From positions 54,791,774-54,855,773 of the forward strand of contig CM039463.1 in NCBI GenBank assembly GCA_022414725.1: a stretch of DNA of 64,000 bases. The letters run 5' to 3'. This document shows, in pieces, positions 44,476 to 56,600 of the stretch. The notes beneath the pieces are model-generated. The model was not told the DNA's origin, did not search any database, and saw only the letters and a list, made by a program, of their open reading frames with translations. Origin of the DNA: Microglena sp. YARC (taxonomy: Eukaryota > Chlorophyta > Chlorophyceae > Chlamydomonadales > Chlamydomonadaceae). Positions within the stretch are counted from its first letter, which is position 1. Each line of letters opens with the position of its first letter. A program made the translations under genes and the position numbers.

Positions 44476-47400
44476 CTGCAAGAGTCAGTTCGGAGGTGGG
44501 TTGGCGGTTGGGGGTGGATGGTTGGTGGATGGGAAGCTGTGAAGGAGCTGAGGGGTGTGTGTGTGTGTGGGGGGGGGAGGGGGGGGGGGGGGGGGGGGCA
44601 GTAATTGGTGGGCAAGTTATACACAAGCAAAGACAAATGAGCCCCGCCCACCCATAAACCAGGCCTGGCCTATTCTTTGTTTGTTTATAACCCTCTTATA
44701 AGATAAGATCAGGGGGTGTTCAAGAAGTTTTTTTTAGACACCCATGCTATGAAGTTTTTTTTTGTGCCCTTACCCCCCCCCCCCCCCCCCCCTATTGGCT
44801 TAAAAGGTCAATATCTTCCTCACCAATCATAATTAGGTCATGGAAGTTAGGTGTATACTGACCCTTACCTCAAGCTCTATCAGGTTTTCATCTTAAAAAC
44901 GTGGTTTGGCTTGCGTATAAGCGATCCCTGCACACACACACACACACACACCCGCACACACACACCCGCACACACACACCCACGAAAATATCTCCAGTAA
45001 TAATAAGAGGTAGGCTGCTACTAGTGAGTTTCATCTGCAGTTATGTAGTTCGAAGCAGTGTTCGAAGTGTAGTTCATAAATAACATCAGCTACATGCAGG
45101 CTAGAGGAGTCTCTTTAGATACACCGGTGTGGGGCCAAAGGGGCCTCAGGCAGTGAAACACCCCTCCATCCACCTGACACCCGCATAAAGTAAACTATTT
45201 GTCTAGCTTGATCCTTGGCCCTTGTGGCTAGGCTATGCTAAGTTTGCTGCATGTCTTGTAGACCATCCAAAGCTCTTAACTTCAGCACTTTGCTCCAAAA
45301 CAACGAGGCTGACTCGGGCTTCCTGTTGTTTGAGCTTCCAACAGCTGACTCAGGTTGTTGTTGCTTGAGCGTCAAGAGCAGGTCTTTGTACAGAGCATCC
45401 ACTTGCTTGGGCTTGAGCTTCATGCCGAGTGGAACTCCAGACAGTGGCTTGAAGAACTTGGAGAGGGGGGAAATGCCAGACTTGGGCGCCTTGACTGACA
45501 TGCACTGCTTGCTGGCCTGGTGCGACTTTAGGCTTGCCTTGTTGCTGGGAGGGCACTGGACCACAGCATTGCAGATGTTGCAAGTTGTCGTCAAGGGCTC
45601 GGGTGTGGAAGGCGCCTCGGCTCGAGTTGTGGGCGATTTGGCCTGGGCTGCTCTAGCCTCGGCCTCAGCCCTGGCCTCGGCCTCAGCCCGGGCCTGGACC
45701 TTGACCTTTCTATTCATCCATTGCTGTAAGCAAGCGCGGATTCCTGCTGCTTGAGCTTCCAACTGCTAAGTCGGGAACTGGTCGGCTTAGTTGTGAAGTT
45801 CTGGTTGGCGTCCAGACTGGATGTACCTTAATTACACCCTGGGTCTAATCGAGCAACGACTGCATATTTGTAACGCTTTCGTCGAGGCGTTTTCGATGGT
45901 GTGCTGCACGTTCGATTCTGGCCACAGACGAAGAAGTTGTGAGGAAATTTTGAGATCGGCCTCGACCCCCCCCCCCCCCCCCCCCCCCTTTGGGACCCCC
46001 CCAGATCTCAGCCCTCAGCCACTTTTTTCACTTTTTCCTACGGTTTCGGGGCTTACGACCAATTCGGAGACGATTAACAGCGTGCGCCTCCCCACATACT
46101 TCTGGAACACCCCCCGGATAAGATTATTGTTTATAAAGTCTATAATTCCTTTAATTCATATCCAGCTTCCACCCAGCTTCCCACCCCATCTTTTGTTTAA
46201 AAAAGGGGGGGAAACAGGAAAGAGCTCATCTGATATAACTTAGCCCTGTGTGACAAAAGAAGAAGACCAAAGAAGAAACGGGTTCAGGGGTTGAAGGGTA
46301 ACAAGGACGATGTTTGTTGTAATCAGGATGGTTGTGGTGGTATTGGGTGGTGAGTGGTGGTTATGGTTGTTGAGGTTTGGTTATGTTTGTTGTAATCAGG
46401 ATGGTTGGTTATGTTTGTTGTAATCAGGATGGTTGTGGTGGTATTGGGTGGTGAGTGGTGGTTATGGTTGACACATGCAGCTGAGTGTCATAAAGTGTGC
46501 GGGTGTGAATTGTCGTTCTTCTGATAACAGTCTAAACATAAATTGGATGGAGAAGATGAAAAGTAAGTAGGGAACGGCAACTAGTATTCTTTTTTTGAAA
46601 AACTGTTATTAACTAATATTTATACCTCACAATAATATAAGTTTTCCAAATAAATTCAAAATTCTTGTGAGACGGCTCGTCAGTCTAATATTAACTAACA
46701 TTCTCTAATTTTATTCATTCACTAATATGAACTAACTTCGCCTTTCCCTAAAAGTAAGCCATCAACGTAACCCACCTGGCGGCCAGCTGAAGCTGACATA
46801 CTGACGAGGTCAGCAGTGAGAAGGTCCTGGGAGGCAGCTACTTGCAGAGCAGCGCGGATGTCCCCACACCACATGCTCGTAATGATACTCTTTTCAGCCG
46901 AGACAGAAGTTGATGACGTCACTGTTGTGGCTGTTGCATGCATACTGTTTGATGTTGACATTGGGGGCCCTGAGGAGGCCTCGAGGGTTATTGACGGAAT
47001 AGCCTGGGCATCTGAGCATTTCCCTGTATTGACCTCCATGGCCCCCACAGTAGAAAGTCCTGATTCAAGTAAAGCGTCATCGGGCAGAGATGTGGGAGGA
47101 GAGAGAGTTTGAGGTCCAGGCAGCCCTGGTGACTGCAGAATGGGCTTGGCCCCTAAGCCAGTGCCCTTCTTCTTCCGACGCCCGACTGCCACTCCGCTTA
47201 GCAACCCACTCTCCCTTTCAGCTGCCCCCTCCATTGCTCCGACCTCTACAACACCGCCAGCAGTTGCGCCTACCATAGGGCTGCTTCCAAGATTGGCTTG
47301 CTCTCCCGACCCTGGAGTGGCCCTTCCAATAATGGCCTGGTCACTTCCCACTGGTGGCACATCTCCTAGACAGGATCCACTTGGAACAGCAATGGGCATG

Positions 47401-50400
47401 GCACCAATGCCTTTTTGGTGTGAGGGAGATGCCTGTGCAGCTCTTTTTGCTGGAGAAATCACATTTGGATTGAAGCAGGGCACCAGGACAATGTTCTCAT
47501 CATCATCATCATCATGATTATCAGCAGCAGCAGCAGCAGCAGCAGCAACATCATTGCAAGGCTGATGAGATGGGGCGCCCTCCTGACCGAGTCCTTTGTG
47601 TAGCGAGTCACCCTGGTTGGAATCACATCCAAACTTGACACCGCCACCGCCACCGCCAGCATTCTCGGCCACAGAACTGCAAACCTCCCTTGAAGCTTCC
47701 TCTGCCACTATTTGTGCACCCTCGGCACAGCTGCTGACCTTGATGTCCCTACCTCTAACATCCTCATATAATTCTTGGCTTCCCTCAGCCTTGGGGATCA
47801 TGTCGATCACAGGTGGCTTAGCCCTGTTGTTACCCTCTCCGGGATACGTTTCAGTTTCAATATTGACAGGCACCCCTTCCCTGCTGTCCACACCCTTCCC
47901 GGTAACATCTGCACCTGCCGCTGGAATAGCAGGCTTCATAGCTTCCATCATCGCCAGGCTGGCCGGGTCTAGAGCCCAGCATCGCAAGCTCTGGTCTCGC
48001 CCACCTGAGTGTGTTTGTGTGTGTTTTAGTTCTTGTGTGGGTGAATGTGTGTGGGGTGGGGGTGGTGTGTGTGGGGTGGGGGTGTGGGGTGGGGGTGGGT
48101 GGGGGGAGTAAAGGCTTCTTTCCGGGCAGTGGGTACAAGGAATCTAAGTTGACATTTTCGAGAAGAGAACTCAACAGTAAGAGGAGAAAAGAGAAAGGGA
48201 CAAATTAGTACAACAAGCAACGACTAGTTTTGTTGAATAGACATCATCAGGCAATAACACAGTTTGACTCTGTTTCTCGACTATGAGGACATGGTGGCAG
48301 AGTCACGCAAAGCATCAAATAAAAGACGAGGTGAGCGAAAGGGAGGAATGGTTTCACAATGGAGCGACTATGGTTCGTTAAATAGTCATCATCTCCTCGT
48401 GTATCCCTTCCAATCTGTTACCAATCTGCTGCACGTGCTACAATCTGTTACCAATCTGCTGCACGAGCTAAACTCTGTTACCAATCTCTTGCACATGGTT
48501 CAACAGACTTCTCTGATTATGCCAGTGCGCTTGTTGAGTTGGAATCAAGTGAATCAGTGCATTGCCAAAATAAAGAGATTTGGGTAAGATTCTCTTTCGT
48601 CCCTGAAGTCGCCCTGGTGGTCACGGTCCCTTATACATTCTTGCCTTCATCTGTCGTTTTCCTAGGTCACAAAGGGCTAGGTTTCATCAGATGCGCCCAT
48701 TCCCTGTTTCTCCCCTCGTCCAAAAAATAAAACTGGCCATCTGTCATCAACCCACCTGTCATCAACCGTGCTGTGTCCCCCACCTGTCATCAACAAACCC
48801 ATCTTGCCCACCTGTCATCAACCAACCCATCTTGCCCACCTGTCATCAACCAACCCTTCTCGCCCACCTGCCATCAACCAACCCTTCTCGCCCACCTGTC
48901 ATCAACCAACCCTTCTCGCCAACCTGTCATCAACCAACCCATATCGATCACCTGTCATAAACCAACCCATCTTGCCCACCTGTCATCAACCAACCCATCT
49001 TGCCCACCTGCCATTAACCAACCCTTATTGCCCACCTGTCATCAACCAACCCATCTCGCCCACCTGTCATCAACCAACCCTTCTCGCCCACCTGTCATCA
49101 ACCAACCCTTCTCGCCCACCTGTCATCAACCAACCCTTCTCGCCCACCTGTCATCAACCAACCCTTCTCGCCCACCTGTCATCAACCAACCCTTCTCGCC
49201 CACCTGTCATCAACCAACCCTTCTCGCCCACCTGTCATCAACCAACCCATCTCGCCCACCTGTCATCAACCAACCCTTCTCGCCCACCTGTCATCAACCA
49301 ACCCATATCGATCACCTGTCATCAACCAACCCATCTTGCCCACCTGTCATCAACCAACCCATCTTGCCCACCTGCCATTAACCAACCCTTATTGCCCACC
49401 TGTCATCAACCAACCCATCTCGCCCACCTGTCATCAACCAACCGATCCCACCCACAATTTAGAAAAAAATAAATATCAACCCACCTGTCATCAACCATGC
49501 TGTCTCGCCCACGGTGAAGCTGATAGATGTAAGGATGCTATCATGGTGACCTCGAAGCACTTGCAACAACTCAAGCTTGACAATGTCCTTGTCCCCCACC
49601 ATTCGGTCAAGACTACCAACAGCCATGCTGTGTGGGTCAGCTGGAGTATAGTCCTGAGACTCGTTAACTATGTGGAGACTGGTGGTGATAGGCTTCAGGC
49701 CCTTGCCATCTTGTCCAGCAGTATCAACTATTGAATGGTTGATAGATCCAGGTTCAGGTCCAGACCCAGTTCCAGATCCAGGCTCAGGTTCAGACCCAGT
49801 CCCAGTCCCAGGTCCAGTCCCAGATCCAGGTCCAAGTTCATCTGTTTGAGATGCTTCAGTGGTGGGAGCATCACTAGCTGTGGAGAGGGCCCCACCAATC
49901 CTGGTGGCTCTGACATCTTGCGACCTCCATATTTGGATTGTGCCATCCTCAATCATGAGTGCCAGCAGTGAGTGATTGACCCAACATAGACTGGTGCCTG
50001 CCTTAGCAGGTTGGCCTGGTTGTACTACTGGCCAGCTGCCAGCCAGCACCAACTTATCTGATGCAGTAGGCATACCCTCACTCGCCTCTGCAGGTGCAGC
50101 GTGAGGAAGCTGGAAGGAAGGTGCAGGATGATTGTGAGGAAGCTGTCTAGAGACTGCACCTGGCTGAACTTGCAAGGCGTACACATATGCATTACCGCCA
50201 TCGTCCAAGGTTGCAAGTAAGGTAGTCTGTGTTGAGATCAACCCGGGAGTGGTATCTAGGCAGCTAGTTCCGACATCTTCTGGGTTCCAGCGAAGGCATG
50301 AGAGGTTCTGGCCTGACTGGTTGGCCCAGCGAGTAAGGACTTCGATGCTTGGCACAGCATCTGCGCATGTTGGTTGGTTGGTTGGTTGGTTGGTTGGTTG

Positions 50401-50648
50401 GTTGGTTGGTTGGTTGGTTGGTTGGTTTGTTGGCCCAGCAAGTAAGGACTTCGATGCTTGGCACAGCATCTGCGCAGGTGGGAATGTGGGTTGGCTGGTT
50501 GGTTGGTGGTGGTGTGTTGGTGTGATGGTGTCTTGGTTGTGTGTTGGTGGTGTGATGGAGTTGGTGTGGCGTTGGTGTAGGTGTAGGGAGTTGGTGTTGG
50601 TGTTGGTGTTGGTGATGTGGCGGTGGTTGCTACATGGCCTGGAAATAT

Positions 50649-50680
<32 letters not shown>

Positions 50681-53600
50681 CAGTGGGCCAAGGTGTATTG
50701 TGGCAAGTACTGACTCCCTTTTTTCCACCCCCACCATCCACCCATCCTCCCTCAACCTCATCTATCTTCAACCCCTCTCCACACCCATCAATAACCCAAA
50801 CTGAGCTTAACTATAACCAAGGATGATGGGAAAGGCCAGTATGAAAGCTACCACTTTTTTGCTTTTACATGGGGGGAACCAGGAAAGGGCACATTTTGTG
50901 AATTTAGGTGAGACTGAGGACAAAAAGTTAAAAGTAGTGTGACCTCTCTAGTGTCCAACTTATATGCAATGTACTATATATTAATATATATGATCAAATG
51001 ATAACGAATTAATAAATATGATCAAATGATAACGAATTAATAAATATGATCAAATGATAACGAATTAATATATATGATCAAATGATAACGAATTAATATA
51101 TATGATCAAATGATAACGAATTAATATATATGATCAAATGATAACGAATTAATACATATGATCAAATGATAACGAATTAATATATATGATCAAATGATAA
51201 CGAATTAATACATATGATCAAATGATAACGAATTAATATATATGATCAAATGATAACGAATTAATACATATGATCAAATGATAACGAATTAATATATATG
51301 ATCAAATGATAACGAATTAATATATATGATCAAATGATAACGAATCAGATTCCCAGAAACAATGAGAACTTCCTGATTCTAGTTCTGATACTAAATATTA
51401 TATTTTTCTTGGTGCCCTACTGGAATCTGAACGTGCCCACTGCTTGATGGAGTCAAGAGGGACTTGAGCACATCCTGAAGAAAACAGGGCTTTCTTTTAC
51501 TGCTTTACATAGCGATCGCTAGGTTTGACCCTGTTTTGGCCAAAATATCGCTATATGAGATCCGATTTGAGATTCCTGCACTCAGACCCAAATCGCTGTT
51601 AAGGACCCTTATTCTACAAAACATGCTACAGAGAACCCAATTCGACACAGAACCCACTGCCCCAGTAAGCACTTCTCAATCATCAAGAAATCAAAACTCG
51701 GTTTAGGCATCGAGAGTGAGGTCTACAAGTTTTGATTTATTTTTACAAGGGTGGAACCAGGAGAGGGCATATCTGATAAAACCTAGCCCTGTGCCCCACT
51801 GTGCGACCAAGGAAGAAAGACAGAGGTAGACAAAAACAGCTAAGTGGCCGCAAGGGCAACTTCAAGGACAAAGAATGAGGATCGGAAACAAACAAACAAA
51901 CAAACCAGAGGGATAAGAAGGAAGTCTTGAAAACAAACTAGGCCCAAGAGAAGGGACTGAAACTACGTAGAAGCTCACCAAAGAAGAAGGAAAACTAAGA
52001 GAGGGCAAGGATCCAAGGAAACACGGCGAGGTAAGGGGGAAGGCTGTTGCCACTCTGATCTCTCTCACACACACACACACTCACACCAACAAAACCCCTC
52101 CAACCCTGCACTCTCTCTCACACAAACTCACAACACCACCACACCTCCAACCCCCACTCTCTCTCTCGCACACACTCACACTACCACCCTCCCCCCCCCT
52201 CCACAGGCCATCCTGGAGTTCAGAAACACGGCGAGGTAAGGGGGAAGGTTGTTGCCGCTGTGATGTACGGTTGTTGCAACTGTGATGTACGGTTGTGTAC
52301 GGTGCACAGGACCATTATACTTTGCGATCATTTGGTCCTTGTCCTTCTGTCTTCTTCTTCGGTCTTCTTCCTTGGTCACAAAGGTTTGATCAATACACCC
52401 TTTTCTACTTCCCCCTTTGTGCAACAAAAGCAAGTGCGCACCTTTTTGTCGCCCATCCCTCTCCTTCAAATGGCAAATATAGATGGTGCCAGAGGCATCT
52501 GCGACAGCTAGCATTCCTGTCCTTGGGTGGACAGCCATTGATGTGTAGCTAGGGCTTGCATCAGGCAGGGATGGGAGAGCTGATATGTTGGCCGTAGCTG
52601 GACCAGAGTTCATCTCAACTGACTTGTTCATCTTGATCCTTTCTCCGACCTGAACCACCATTCCAGCAAAGGCAAAAATGATTTAATGCCGACGTTATTT
52701 TTTTGTTTTAACAAGTGGGGAACCAGGAAAGGGCATATCTGATCAAACCTAGCCCTTTGTGACAGTGATTTTTGTTTCAAACATGAAAGTGGGTTTCTTC
52801 TAGCTTTATGGTTTTAGGCCTCCTCCAGGGACAGCGTTTTAGTGCTATGTAGCTTTTTATAGCTTTTCAGGGCCATTGAGGGCAACAAGTAAAAACATTT
52901 TTTTTTTTACTTTTTTTATAGCGATAATTTCGCTACAACGGGGTCAAAACTAGCGATCGCTATATATAGCGGGAATAAAAATCCCTGCTTTGTGACTGAG
53001 GAAGACATGAATATGGTAAGATTTCCTGAATGGAAATGATTTTCCAAAAAAATCGATCTGCCTGTGGTTAGGTGGTTAGGTGGTTGGGTGGGTTGGTCGT
53101 TGGGTGGTTCGGTGGTAAGGTGGCTGGGAGGTTTGGCGGTTAGGTGGTTAGGTGGTTTGATGTTATTATTTTTTCTTTTTGAAAGAATTTCACCCCAGGA
53201 CGTGGAGCCCCTTACACCATAAGGATTCGGAAAGAAAGGCGGAGAAATTGTGATTAGCCCCTTTGGATAGATATTTGATAAATATTTGTTGGGGGACCCT
53301 GGGGGACATTGTAGTGCTTGTTAATAGCCCCTCAAGATAATTGAGAATCCTCTTGATTAGTTGAAGTGGAGAAACTCCCTTTAGCCTAATTGGACCAAAC
53401 AAGCAAACATACCTACTGGCAAACAAACAAGCAAACATACCTATAAGCAAACAAACAAACAAACCTATAAGCAAACAAACAAGCGAGCACAAACATGTGG
53501 TCCATGCTTTGATTTTTCAGCTACTCAGCTGTGATGTATTCATTGTAGAATGGCGGCAGGACCAGGGCGGACAGAGTCGTGATCCAAGAACATGAAGGGC

Positions 53601-56600
53601 ACGCCATAAGATAAAACATGTAAAGCAGGGTGCAAATGATGTGTTGTACACAGGTGTGTATGTGTTGTACACAGGTGTGTATGTGTTGTACAAAGGTGTG
53701 TATGTGTTGTACACAGGTGTGTATGTGTTGTACACAGGTGTGTATGTGTTGTACACAGGTGTGTATGTATTGCACACAGGTGTGAATGTATTGCACACAG
53801 GTGTGTATGTATTGCACAAAGGTGTGATTGTATTGATTTTACAAGTCTAGATTAGCCATATTGTTGTGCAGAAAGCAAAAGCTGATGTGGACATGCACGT
53901 GTCAGCCTTGAGCAGGGACTTTATTTTTTTGGCGGAGCCCCCAATTTTTTGCGTTGCTTGCTGCGTGCCTTGGACTAATCCTCTTTGTCTTCAGGTGCTA
54001 ATTTTGAATCGGGGAATCGGGGGAATTATTCGCTTTGCTTGGTGCTCGCAGCTCACAAGCTTACAAGCCTACATATTATGCCTTGCAGGGTGTAGGAACT
54101 TCCAAAAAAACAAAAAGAGCAACTTTCTATGAGTCACAATAAGGGCATCCCTTAAGTATGCCATGCAGGGTTTCAGGCGGAGCCCCCCCCCCCCTTCTGG
54201 GGGGCGGGAGCCCCCAGGGTCACCGCGTTGTCTGTCTCACGACAAGAAACACTAACCAAGTAACCCTGGCCCTGACCGTCTCATATACCCTGGCTTCTGC
54301 TGCACCCAATTATGTTGCCACCTGTCGCTCCTAAACACTAACCAAGTAACCCTGGCCCTGACCGTCTCATTTCATTCATTCATTTCACCGCACCATTTCC
54401 TGTTTACTACCTTGTAAACATATGGATGCACCATTTCCTGTTTACTACCTTGTAAACATATGGATGCACCATTTCCTGTTTACTACCTTGTAAACATATG
54501 GATGCACCATTTCCAGTTTACTACCTTGTAAACATATGGATGCACCATTTCCTGTTTACTACCTTGTAAGCATATGGATGCACCATTTCCTGTTTACTAC
54601 CTTGTAAACATATGGATGCACCATTTCCTGTTTACTACCTTGTAAACATATGGATGCACCATTTCCTGTTTACTACCTTGTAAACATATGGATGCACCAT
54701 TTCCAGTTTACCACCTTGTAAACATATGGAGGCAGCTGGATAATTAGAAGGACCAAACTTACATCAGAAGGTAGCTGGGAAGAAGCTCCTGGAACTGTGC
54801 TTGCTTGTGGTACTCCTGCGCTCGCTGAGCCCCACCTGCATGATGGTGATAGTGCTGGTGATGGTGGTGGTGGTGGTGGTGGTGACGGTGATGGTGGTGG
54901 TGGTGGTGGTGGTGGTGGTGGTGGTGATGGTGATGGTGAGTTGATGATGGTGAAGATAGTGATGGTGAAGGTGATGATGGTGAGGGTTATAATGGTGGTG
55001 ATTATGCTGATGGCGATGGTGATGATGGTGGTAGTGATGGTGGTAGTGATGGTGATGGTGGTGGTGATGGTGATGGTGGTGGTGGTGGTCGAGGTGATGG
55101 TGGTGGTGGTGGTGATGATGGTGATGGTGATGGTGGTGGTGGTGGTGGTGGTGGTGGTGGTGGTGATAGTGATGGTGGTGGTGATGGTGGTGGTGATGGT
55201 GGTGGTGATGGTGATGGTGATGCTGGTGATGGTGATGATGGTGGTGATGGTGACGCTGGTGATGGTAATGGTGGTGGTGGTGGTGGTGGTGGTGATGGTG
55301 GTGGTGGTGGTGGTGGTGATGGTGGTGGTGATGGTGGTGGTGATGGTGATGGTGATGCTGGTGATGGTGATGATGGTGGTGATGGTGACGCTGGTGATGG
55401 TAATGGTGGTGGTGGTGGTGGTGATGGTGGTGGTGGTGGTGGTGGTGGGTGGTGGTGATGGTGGTGGTGATGGTGGTGGTGATGGCGATGGCGATGGTGA
55501 TGGTGATGGTGATGGTGATGGTGATGGTGATGGTGATGGTGGTGGTGATGGTGATGGTGATGGTGATGGTGATGGTGATGGTGATGGTGATGGTGATGGT
55601 GATGGTGATGGTGATGGTGATGGTGATGGTGATGGTGATGGTGATGGTGATGGTGTGATGGTGGTGCTGGTGCGGGTGCTGGTGCTGGTGCTGGTGCTGG
55701 TGCTGGTAGTGGTGATGCTGATATTGGTGGTGCTGATAGTGGTGGTGATGATGATGATGGTGCTGGTGATGATAGTGCTGGTGCTAATGGTGGTGATGAT
55801 GGTGGTGATGGCGATGGTAATGGTAGTGGTGGTGATGGTGATGATGGTGATGGCGGTAATGATGATGGTGATGGTGGTGGCAATGGTGGTGATGGTGACG
55901 GTGATAGCAATGATGGTGATGATGGTGATGGTGATGGTGATGGTGATGGTAGGGATGGTGATGGTGATAATGGTGATGATGGTGGTGATGATGGTGATGG
56001 TGATGATGGTGACAATGTTGATAATGGTGATGTTAATGTTGATTATGGCGATGGTAATAAAGGTGGTGATGATAGTGCTGTTGATGATGGTGATGAACTG
56101 GTGATGGTGATAATGATGATGATGATGATGACGATGATAATATTGATGATGATGATGATGATAATGATGGTGATAGGGATGATGGTGATGATGGAGATTC
56201 TGGTGGTGATGGTGATGGTGATGATGATGGTGATGATGGCTATGATGGTAATGGTGATGGTGGTGATGGTGATGGCCATGATGGTGTTGTTGGTGATGGT
56301 GTTGATGGTGTTGATGTTGATGGTGGTGTCGGTGGTGGTGAGCAATCAACATTATGGTGACATTAATGAAACGACATCATGGACGGTTCTGTAAACATGG
56401 ATGGCATTTTGTTTAGTGCTGCGAAGTGGATTACATAATGCCAGTGAGATGAGTGGCAACACGTGGTTTTGTGGCAATGGATGCGATTGAATTTTTGATA
56501 GAGGCACAGCCTGCATTTCATAATGACAGTGACAGCAACTTCATTACATAATGACGGTGGCATGAATGGTAATACACCAGCCTACTAGTTTGCAAGACCC

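Noticed and set aside
45251..45754. Plus-strand 167-codon frame opposite the C2HC frame
   Set aside because: It is the complement of the minus frame, which has the zinc-finger-like pattern; the plus frame has no recognisable motif.
48768..49472. Frames of about 200-230 codons reading [14 protein letters not shown] repeats
   Set aside because: Translation of the 28-bp minisatellite in phase-shifting units; the real coding strand here is minus and intronic.
48736..49480. CRISPR-like array (regular repeats)
   Set aside because: Units are contiguous with no spacers, in a eukaryotic intron; it is a minisatellite.
53517..53819. Minus-strand frame reading NTYTPVY repeats
   Set aside because: A 21-bp tandem repeat is always open when its length is a multiple of three.
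54673..56352. Frames of 340-560 codons on both strands rich in H, T, P, S, V, M, G or D
   Set aside because: All arise from the GGT/GAT triplet array; one frame per strand per repeat, no unique sequence.
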